NCBI GenBank assembly: GCA_023415605.1
Contig: JAEZKB010000297.1
Coordinates: 1-30,577, forward strand
DNA length: 30,577 nt
Direction: 5' to 3'
Source of the DNA: Pseudomonadota bacterium
GTDB taxonomy: Bacteria; Pseudomonadota; Alphaproteobacteria; Rhizobiales; Devosiaceae
The translations under genes and the position numbers were made by a program. The notes under the pieces are model-generated. The model was given only the letters and a program-made list of their open reading frames with translations, did not search any database and was not told the DNA's origin. Shown here in pieces: positions 1 to 6,376 of the stretch (position 1 is its first letter; the number at the start of each line of letters is the position of its first letter).

Positions 1-303
1 TCCCAGCCACGCGATAATCGAACCGACCACCAGGAAGAGAAAGACGTTGGTCCAGAGGACAAACGGATCTTCCTTGCGCATGGCACCGAAGAAATAGACG
101 GCGGGGGCCGACAATGCGGTGCCGAGCAACCCAGCAGCTAACCCGCCGAAGAGCGCTCCAACGACCACCGGAAGGACGAATAGCAAGGCAACTGCCGCGT
201 CTGGCACAAGGCCATGTCCTGTCCACCGAACGGCAAAGACGACCAGCACCAGTCCAGAAACAAGGAGGTAGACCAGCCAATTCTTGGTCGAATACTGAGG
301 CAT
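1..303 (-). CDS. Membrane sensor (DUF4118/KdpD-like) histidine kinase, N-terminal fragment
   Basis: The gene runs off the left edge of the window; 101 residues from the ATG at 303 are visible. A good ribosome site (GGAGA, six bases before the ATG) supports this start. The fragment is almost entirely membrane: a first helix at about residues 8-25, two more at about 34-65 in an alanine/glycine/valine-rich stretch, and another near 80-100. This closely spaced helix pattern, with a short charged loop (MRKED) before the last helix, resembles the DUF4118 domain that anchors KdpD-like and oxygen- or stress-responsive sensor kinases. The kinase core is outside the window, so the kinase call is inference. 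It lies 61 bases downstream of the flavodoxin gene on the same strand and is probably cotranscribed from the anaerobox at 943. Another polytopic membrane protein remains possible. Confidence 0.55.
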   Translation of the reverse strand, partial: MPQYSTKNWLVYLLVSGLVLVVFAVRWTGHGLVPDAAVALLFVLPVVVGALFGGLAAGLLGTALSAPAVYFFGAMRKEDPFVLWTNVFLFLVVGSIIAWLG

Positions 304-364
304 ACACGTCTCCATGCCCCGAAGAGCGTGCCTGTCTTATCTAGCAGAATTTTTTCGCGTTCTT

Positions 365-889
365 CTAGTATCCAGTTGCTCCCGATTTCGAGCCCAGGTG
401 ATCTGCGGCCGCCGCCTCGATCGCGTGCGCGAAGCGTTTGACCGTTGCCTGGATCGAACTGGAACTGATCTCCGCCTGTTTGAATATCCACGTGCTCAGG
501 ATCGCCTTGCCTCCCATCTGCCGCATGTCGGCAACGGCAGGCTCCGGCGGCGACCTCTGGCTTGTGCCTGAGCAGGTGACGAAGAAGGCGGGAAAGGCCG
601 ATTTCAGCAATGGATGTGTTGCCAAGGCCAGAACCGGCGGCGCCGCGTGAGCTGCCCATACCGGCCCGCCTACGATGACCACATCGTAAGTCGCTCCGGC
701 CGGCAACAGGACATCCACTGCTGGGACATGACGTGTGAAGATGTCCCACGCCATGGCAACTGGGCCATACCAGCGAAGGTAGGCCGCACACGTGACCTCC
801 GCGAGATCGGCGTGTAGTTCGTCCGCCAGCAGCTTCGCCACGCGTTGGGTGTTTCCAGTATTGGAGTAGTAGATCACGACCGCGCGCAT
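365..889 (-). CDS. Flavodoxin-domain protein
   Basis: A 174-residue single-domain flavodoxin, expected to be a cytosolic FMN electron carrier or NAD(P)H:quinone reductase-like protein. It opens with a beta strand followed by the FMN phosphate loop SNTGNT at residues 9-14, and has the later flavodoxin-type strand/loop VVIVGGPVW. The start at 889 is chosen because AGGAGGG lies six bases upstream and the flavodoxin fold begins at once; an upstream in-frame start at 943 would overlap the anaerobox. It is divergent from the PatZ-like gene at 1004 and shares the single TTGA-N6-TCAA site at 943-956, whose centre is about 60 bases from this start. Flavodoxins replace ferredoxin or serve low-potential reactions under stress; the specific partner here is unknown. 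Confidence 0.85.
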   Translation of the reverse strand: MRAVVIYYSNTGNTQRVAKLLADELHADLAEVTCAAYLRWYGPVAMAWDIFTRHVPAVDVLLPAGATYDVVIVGGPVWAAHAAPPVLALATHPLLKSAFPAFFVTCSGTSQRSPPEPAVADMRQMGGKAILSTWIFKQAEISSSSIQATVKRFAHAIEAAAADHLGSKSGATGY

Positions 890-942
890 CGTCGTCCCTC
901 CTGCTATCCTCCGAGTAGGAAAAGACCAGGGCGGGCCCGGCA

Positions 943-956
943 TTGATCTGGCTCAA
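943..956. promoter_or_regulatory. FNR/FixK-type anaerobox between flavodoxin and PatZ-like genes
   Basis: TTGATCTGGCTCAA is an exact TTGA-N6-TCAA palindrome. It lies centrally between divergent starts, with its centre 60 bases from the start at 889 and 54 from the start at 1004. This suits class II activation by an FNR/FixK/Dnr-family regulator in either direction. Binding is inferred. Confidence 0.75.
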
Positions 957-1003
957 TGCCCAATCTCCCTCGGACATTATGCAAGCTGGCCAGGAGGTAA
1001 GCC

Positions 1004-3679
1004 ATGACTGTCCGAAACCTGGATGCATTCTTTCGCCCCTCATCCGTCGCCCTTGTGGGGGCCTCTAACCGGGAGGGGTCAGTTGGCAAGATTCTTCTGG
1101 ACAATGTCATGGGTGAGGGTTTCGAGGGTTCGATCTACCCGGTTAATCCCAAGTATCGCGAACTGGGCGGCCTGAGGTGTTACGCCTCCGCCGCAGAGTT
1201 GCCGGCAGCCGTAGATTTGGCAATCATTGCGACACCGCCCTCGACCGTCCCAAAGGTGGTGGGCGAACTGGCTGCATCCGGCTGCCGGACGGCCGTGGTC
1301 GTTACGGCCGGAGTGGACACCAAGTCCGGCCTACGTCAAGCCATGCTGGATGCGGCGCGGCCACATGCGTTCCGGATCGTTGGCCCGAATACCATTGGGA
1401 CGATTGCACCATGGCGCAAGCTGAACGCCAGCTTCGCCCCAGCCAAGCCGTCGGCGGGCGGGATCGCGCTGGTCTCGCAGTCAGGAGCTATCCTGACCTC
1501 AATGATCGACTGGGCGGCGAGCGAAGGGGTGGGCTTCTCGCAGATCGTGTCATTGGGTGACATGGCTGATGTCGATGTCGGCGATTGCCTCAACTGGCTG
1601 GCAGCTGACCCAAATACCAAGTCGATCCTATTGTATCTCGAGTCCATCCCCTCACCACGCAAGTTCATGTCAGCTGCTCGGGCGGCGGCGCGATTGAAGC
1701 CCGTCATCGCACTGAAACCCGGTCGGCACGAAGCGGCGGCGAAGGCTGCGTTGACCCACACAGGGGCGCTAGCCGGCAGCGACGCCGTGGTAGACGCAGC
1801 ATTGCGGCGCGCGGGTATCATCCGCGTTTCGAATATCGAAGGACTCTTTCATGCGGCGGAGGTCACATCCCGCTTCGACAGTCTCTCGCGAGGCCGTGTG
1901 GCGATCGTGACGAACGGTGGCGGCGCCGGGGTCCTTGCGGTCGATGAATTGCTGGACCGCGGGTGCGAACTGGCAGCACTGAGCCAGTCGACTATGACCG
2001 CGCTGGATGTCGCCCTGCCCAAAACGTGGTCCCACGCCAATCCTGTAGACATAATTGGCGATGCGACGCCGGAGAGATACCGGAGCGCGGTCGAGGCGGT
2101 CGCGCAGGACGATGGGGTCGATCTTGTGCTGGTCATGAACTGCCCCACCGCCTTGGCATCACCATCGGCAAGTGCCCACGCGGTGGCCGAGCTGGCAGAA
2201 GGGGGGAAGGTAGGCGGCAAACCGGTACTGGCCTGCTGGCTCGGTCAGGCGAGCGCGGAGCCGGCCAGGGACATCCTTCGACAGGCCGGCGTGGCGACAG
2301 CGGACACCCCACCCGCTGCAGCGGAAGCAACCAAGCTGCTTACCGAGTGGGCTCACCTCCAGAGCCGCCTCGAGCGCGTTCCGGAAATCCTGGAATCCGA
2401 GCCCCCGCGCCGCGAAGCCATAAGGAGGATCCTGGAGCAGGCTACCGGTGAAGGGCGGCGCATGCTGACCGAGACAGAAGCCAAGTCCATTCTCAGGGCT
2501 TCCGGGATAGACAGCCCTGAGACGATCTTGGCGAGGACGGCTGAGGATGTCGAGCAAGCGGCCAGCCGCCTTCTTGCCTTCCACCGGGCGATCGTCGTCA
2601 AGCTCTATTCCAAGAAGCTCACGCACAAGTCCGACGTAGGCGGCGTTGTGCTCGATATCACCACGGCCGCGGCCGCCCGAATAGCGGCGGAGGGCATAGC
2701 CCGCAGGGTCGAGTCAGTCGATCCAGCGGCGCTCGATGGCTTCACCGTTCAACCCATGGTGGAGCGGCCGCGCGCGCAGGAACTGCTGGTCGGCGTTCAC
2801 ACGGATGCCGCCTTCGGGCCTGTCGTGGTCTTCGGTGCGGGGGGGACGGCCGTCGAAGTGTTGCGTGACAGCGCCACCGGACTACTGCCCCTTGATGACG
2901 TGTTGGCCGGCGACCTCATCGACAACACACGAGTGGGCCGCTTGCTGGCGGGATACCGCAGTGAGGCACCCGCGGACCGCAACGCAATCATCAACGTCAT
3001 GCTGGCGCTGTCACGACTTGTGGTCGAGAACCCCGCCATCGTCGCTGTCGACATCAACCCGTTGCTCGCGGACGCTGGTGGCGCCATCGCTCTCGACGCA
3101 AGAATCGAGGTCGACCCGTCGCGGATAAGCTTGAAGTCGCCGAACCCTGCTCTTTCAGTGCGGCCATACCCCTCCGGTTGGACCAGCGAGGTCGAGCTTG
3201 GCGGACGTAGGTTCTTCGTCCGTCCCATCCAGCCCGCAGACGCGCGCCTTTATCCTACCTTGATGTCGAAAATGACCACCGAGGATCTGCGTCTGCGTTT
3301 TCTTGTCCCGACCGCGCACTTGTCACAGGACACGATCACCCGCCTCAGCCAGCTCGACTATGACAGGGAGATTGCGCTGGTGGCGATCGATCAACGCGAC
3401 GGCAGCCTGGCTGGGGTTGTCCGCTATACTGCCGACCCTGACCACGAGAAGGCGGAATTCGGAGCCCTTGTCCGCAGTGACCTGCAGGGCATCGGCCTTG
3501 GCTCGCATCTGATGCAGCGCCTGGTGGACTACGCCCGCGCTGACGGACTGACGACACTGACCGGCGTGATGCTGCGCGAGAATGCCAAGATGATCGACTT
3601 GGCTCGTCGCCTCGGATTCACGACTGACGACAGCAGCGGACCACTCGACGGCCTGCTCCAGATGTCGCTGCGGATCTAG
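1004..3679 (+). CDS. NDP-forming acyl-CoA synthetase/GNAT fusion (PatZ-like protein lysine acetyltransferase)
   Basis: An 891-residue fusion with the order CoA-binding domain (about 8-105), succinyl-CoA-ligase-like flavodoxin fold (about 150-290), further ligase domain, ATP-grasp domain (about 485-700) and C-terminal GNAT acetyltransferase (about 730-891). The GNAT acetyl-CoA loop QGIGLG is near residues 828-833. This is the architecture and length of E. coli PatZ (YfiQ) and Salmonella Pat, which acetylate lysines of acetyl-CoA synthetase and other proteins. The sequence THTGALAGSD places a histidine at residue 252, where active ADP-forming acetyl-CoA synthetases carry their phosphorylated histidine. 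Enterobacterial Pat is described as lacking that residue, so the synthetase part may be active here. GGAGGT six bases before the ATG fixes the start. It ends convergent with mgtA, the two stop codons interlocking on CTAG. Confidence 0.88.
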   Translation: MTVRNLDAFFRPSSVALVGASNREGSVGKILLDNVMGEGFEGSIYPVNPKYRELGGLRCYASAAELPAAVDLAIIATPPSTVPKVVGELAASGCRTAVVVTAGVDTKSGLRQAMLDAARPHAFRIVGPNTIGTIAPWRKLNASFAPAKPSAGGIALVSQSGAILTSMIDWAASEGVGFSQIVSLGDMADVDVGDCLNWLAADPNTKSILLYLESIPSPRKFMSAARAAARLKPVIALKPGRHEAAAKAALTHTGALAGSDAVVDAALRRAGIIRVSNIEGLFHAAEVTSRFDSLSRGRVAIVTNGGGAGVLAVDELLDRGCELAALSQSTMTALDVALPKTWSHANPVDIIGDATPERYRSAVEAVAQDDGVDLVLVMNCPTALASPSASAHAVAELAEGGKVGGKPVLACWLGQASAEPARDILRQAGVATADTPPAAAEATKLLTEWAHLQSRLERVPEILESEPPRREAIRRILEQATGEGRRMLTETEAKSILRASGIDSPETILARTAEDVEQAASRLLAFHRAIVVKLYSKKLTHKSDVGGVVLDITTAAAARIAAEGIARRVESVDPAALDGFTVQPMVERPRAQELLVGVHTDAAFGPVVVFGAGGTAVEVLRDSATGLLPLDDVLAGDLIDNTRVGRLLAGYRSEAPADRNAIINVMLALSRLVVENPAIVAVDINPLLADAGGAIALDARIEVDPSRISLKSPNPALSVRPYPSGWTSEVELGGRRFFVRPIQPADARLYPTLMSKMTTEDLRLRFLVPTAHLSQDTITRLSQLDYDREIALVAIDQRDGSLAGVVRYTADPDHEKAEFGALVRSDLQGIGLGSHLMQRLVDYARADGLTTLTGVMLRENAKMIDLARRLGFTTDDSSGPLDGLLQMSLRI

Positions 3680-6117
3680 AGCGCGATCCTCGACTTTAGC
3701 AGTTCCGAGGCGACCGCGTAGAGCAGAACAATCGTCAGCAGAACACCGAGCAGCGATAGCGGCAGCGGCGCCAGGCCGAGAACCGGCCCGGCATAGGTCC
3801 AGGGGAGTACGATGCCGACCAGTGCGATGGCCGTAGCGGCCCAGACGAGCAGACTTCCGGGACGGCTTGTGTAGAAGGGCGCAGCGGTTCTCATCACGAA
3901 GATGATGACGACTTCCGAGAGCAACGATTCAATGAACCAGCCCGTTCGCACCAGCTCAGGCTGATCGCCGGCGACACCGAGCAGCACCAGGAACGTGGCG
4001 AGATCGAACGCTGAACTCACAAGGCCAAAGCTCACCATTGCCCTGACGAGCCCGGCGAAGTTCCACTGGCCCGGTCGCTTCAGGGCAGAACCATCGACAT
4101 TGTCCGAGGACACGGCCAGCAGGGGAATGTCGCTCAGCAGGTTGTTGACCAACACCTGCTTTGCCAGCAATGGCAAGAACGGCAAGCACACCGAGGCAAC
4201 CGCCATGCTCAGCATGTTGCCGAGATTGGCGCTGATCGTCACGCGGATATATTTCAGGGTATTGAGGAAGGCCACCCGACCGAGCGACAGGCCCTGCACG
4301 ATCACCGTCAGGTCGCGCTGCAGCAGGACGATGTCGGCGGCCTCTCGCGCGACATCGGTCGCCTCGTCGACCGACATGCCCACGTCTGCGGTCCGAAGGG
4401 CCGGCGCGTCGTTGATACCGTCCCCGAGATACCCGACAACATGTCCCATGCGCTTGAATGTGCGGACCAGTCTCTCCTTCTGCTCAGGGGAGACTTCGGC
4501 AAAGATAGATGTCCCGCGGGCCCGACGTTCGAGTGATCTCGCGGCGAGCCTCGACAACTCCGCGCCGGTAAGGACTGGCCCACCGATCCCCGCCGCTCTG
4601 GCCACATGCTCGGCCGCGTAGCGGTTGTCGCCCGTGATAAGCTTCAGGGCAACACCCTTGTCCTTGAGGTCGCGAACGGTGGCGGCCACGCCATCCTTGA
4701 GCGGGTCGATAAAAAGCAGGAAACCAAGAAGAATGAGGTCGGCCTCATCATCGACGTTGTATCGCTCCCGGGGTTCTACCTCTCGGACTGCAACAGCGAT
4801 GACTCGCAGCCCCTCCGCGCTCCATCGCGCAAACCGATCCAGCTCATCCGCCATATCGGCCGCGGACATTGGCTGATCGCCCAAGGGCGTCCGACGCGAC
4901 GTACAGAGGTGGAGCACGTCATTGACCGCGCCCTTGCAAATGAGTTGAGCCTTTCCGGTGCCGCTAATGACTACGGACAGTCTCTTGCGCTCGAAGTCGA
5001 ACGGGATCTCGCCCAGCAGGAGGTGTTCCGGCTCAAATGCTGTGCCCGCCTTCAAGATCGCTTCATCGAGTGGGTTAGGCATCCCCTTCTGCAGCCGGGC
5101 ATTGATGATGGCCATGCTCTTGGCGTCGTCGCCCGTTCCGCCGGCGATGCCTTCCGCCCGATGCAGGACGAATTCACCCTGCGTGAGGGTCCCCGTCTTG
5201 TCGGTGCACAGAAGGTCCATGGCACCGAGATTCTCGATGGCCGCCAGCCGTTTGACGATGACGCCAACCTTGGCCAGCTTCCTCGCCCCCGAAGCCAGCG
5301 TTACCGTTATCACTGCAGGCAGCAGTTCAGGCGTAATCCCCACAGCCAGCGCGGCCGCGAACAAGAGGGAATCGAGGAGCGGACGGCCCAGCACCAGATT
5401 GACGACAAGCACGACCAAGACGACGACGGTCATGACCTGCGTCATCAGTATCCCGAACCGCCGCACCCCCAGCGAGAAGGCGGATTCTGGTTCAGATCGG
5501 CGCACATGCTCTGCGACGTGGCCGTAGACCGTGTCCGCGCCGACCGTGGCACACTGCATTCGACCAGTGCCACTTCTGACAGCCGTACCCTGGAAGACCC
5601 TCTCGGCCTCACCGTCTTGGGCCTCTTCTCGGCTGACCTTGAAGACCGGCAGCGGCTCGCCAGTAAGGGCGGCTTCATCGACCGCCAGGAAGTTCGCGGA
5701 GAGCACCGTGCCATCTGCCGGGATTATGCTGCCGGCTGCCAGTTCGACAACGTCACCCGGAACGATGTCCTCCAACGGACGCGACACCAAACGGCCGTCA
5801 CGCCATACGTTGACGGTTGTCGACAATCGTGCCCGCAGCGCCTCTACCGTCCGGCCGGCGCTGTACTCCTGCACGAAACTCAGGATCGAACTGGCGGCCA
5901 CGATCGCACAGATGATCGTCGCCTCCCCCGGCTGCCCGAGAGCGAAGGTCAAGGCCGCCGCAGCGAGCAGAATGAGGACGAAGGGCGACCGGAACTGTCG
6001 TGCAAGCGCCGACAACGGAAGTGTTCCATGTTCCCGAAGGCCCGTCCGTCGCGCTCTCCTTGAGCCGGCCTCGGTCGAGGTCAACCCGGCCGCATCGTGC
6101 AGGGTGGCCATTGCCAT
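3676..6117 (-). CDS. mgtA: Magnesium-translocating P-type ATPase (MgtA-like, P3B)
   Basis: Read from 6117, this is an 813-residue P-type ATPase. The cation-ATPase N-terminal motif GLTS is at residues 11-14, the actuator motif LTGEP at 151-155, the M4 motif GITPELLP at 260-267, the phosphorylation motif DKTGTLT starting at D306, and the hinge motif GDGINDAPALR further on. GITPELLP, followed later by NLGNMLSMA, PFLPLL and a VNNLLSDIP segment, matches MgtA/MgtB Mg2+ importers rather than Ca2+ or heavy-metal pumps. The protein lies in the inner membrane. The ATG at 6117 has only a weak ribosome site, and the N-terminus is slightly short for the family. A 31-codon ORF with a strong ribosome site ends eight bases upstream, so translational coupling or a frameshifted N-terminus is possible. 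The nearest anaerobox (6272-6285) is about 160 bases from this start. Confidence 0.88.
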   Translation of the reverse strand: MAMATLHDAAGLTSTEAGSRRARRTGLREHGTLPLSALARQFRSPFVLILLAAAALTFALGQPGEATIICAIVAASSILSFVQEYSAGRTVEALRARLSTTVNVWRDGRLVSRPLEDIVPGDVVELAAGSIIPADGTVLSANFLAVDEAALTGEPLPVFKVSREEAQDGEAERVFQGTAVRSGTGRMQCATVGADTVYGHVAEHVRRSEPESAFSLGVRRFGILMTQVMTVVVLVVLVVNLVLGRPLLDSLLFAAALAVGITPELLPAVITVTLASGARKLAKVGVIVKRLAAIENLGAMDLLCTDKTGTLTQGEFVLHRAEGIAGGTGDDAKSMAIINARLQKGMPNPLDEAILKAGTAFEPEHLLLGEIPFDFERKRLSVVISGTGKAQLICKGAVNDVLHLCTSRRTPLGDQPMSAADMADELDRFARWSAEGLRVIAVAVREVEPRERYNVDDEADLILLGFLLFIDPLKDGVAATVRDLKDKGVALKLITGDNRYAAEHVARAAGIGGPVLTGAELSRLAARSLERRARGTSIFAEVSPEQKERLVRTFKRMGHVVGYLGDGINDAPALRTADVGMSVDEATDVAREAADIVLLQRDLTVIVQGLSLGRVAFLNTLKYIRVTISANLGNMLSMAVASVCLPFLPLLAKQVLVNNLLSDIPLLAVSSDNVDGSALKRPGQWNFAGLVRAMVSFGLVSSAFDLATFLVLLGVAGDQPELVRTGWFIESLLSEVVIIFVMRTAAPFYTSRPGSLLVWAATAIALVGIVLPWTYAGPVLGLAPLPLSLLGVLLTIVLLYAVASELLKSRIAL

Positions 6118-6125
6118 CGTCGAAC

Positions 6126-6221
6126 TCAGTCGGCCGGCCGGCGGTTGACACCGAAGTCCGCAACTGCGGCGCGGGTTAACCGTGGCATCGAGGGTGCGTG
6201 GAAAATGGACTTGCCCGTCAT
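6126..6221 (-). CDS. Candidate 31-residue leader peptide ORF upstream of mgtA
   Basis: ATG at 6221 is preceded by GGGAGGT with a four-base gap, a much better ribosome site than mgtA's own. The ORF reads MTGKSIFHAPSMPRL at its start, ends VNRRPAD and stops with TGA at 6128-6126, eight bases before the mgtA ATG. Its start is 57 bases from the centre of the anaerobox at 6272-6285, the usual box-to-start spacing in this window. Enterobacterial mgtA is controlled by a translated leader (MgtL), so a leader role is attractive, but I see no sequence similarity to MgtL. It could instead be the true mgtA N-terminus separated by a one-base deletion, since the CCGG repeats at 6131-6143 are prone to slippage. 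Confidence 0.45.
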   Translation of the reverse strand: MTGKSIFHAPSMPRLTRAAVADFGVNRRPAD

Positions 6222-6271
6222 CGAGACCTCCCAGGCTAAGGGGTGCGTACTTTGAGACGCAAAACGGACCA

Positions 6272-6285
6272 TTGATGCGGATCAA
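6272..6285. promoter_or_regulatory. FNR-type anaerobox, mgtA side
   Basis: TTGATGCGGATCAA is an exact copy of the classical TTGAT-N4-ATCAA FNR consensus. Its centre is 57 bases from the leader ORF start at 6221 and about 98 from the second P-type ATPase start at 6377, so it most likely drives the leader/mgtA transcript. Confidence 0.78.
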
Positions 6286-6306
6286 CTTGGTGCGTCGGAC
6301 CGACGT

Positions 6307-6320
6307 TTGACGAGGATCAA
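6307..6320. promoter_or_regulatory. FNR-type anaerobox, second P-type ATPase side
   Basis: TTGACGAGGATCAA is an exact TTGA-N6-TCAA site. Its centre lies 63 bases before the ATG at 6377. It lies only six bases before an alternative in-frame ATG at 6326, which argues against that upstream start for an activated promoter. Confidence 0.75.
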
Positions 6321-6376
6321 GGTGGATGGCCCCCCCGCCCGACCTAGTGCTGGCAGTGGTCGGATGCGGAGTGCGC

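Noticed and set aside
138..1043. Long minus-strand open frame of 301 codons over the flavodoxin gene
   Set aside because: It is out of frame with the clear flavodoxin, runs through the anaerobox and has no recognisable domain; a composition shadow.
4606..6063. Plus-strand open frame of 485 codons
   Set aside because: It lies antisense to mgtA, has an arginine/glutamine-rich low-complexity translation and no domain; a high-GC shadow.
6326..6376. Upstream ATG extension of the second P-type ATPase
   Set aside because: The ATG lies six bases after an anaerobox, so the promoter's expected start site would fall inside the coding sequence; the 17 extra residues are not family-like.
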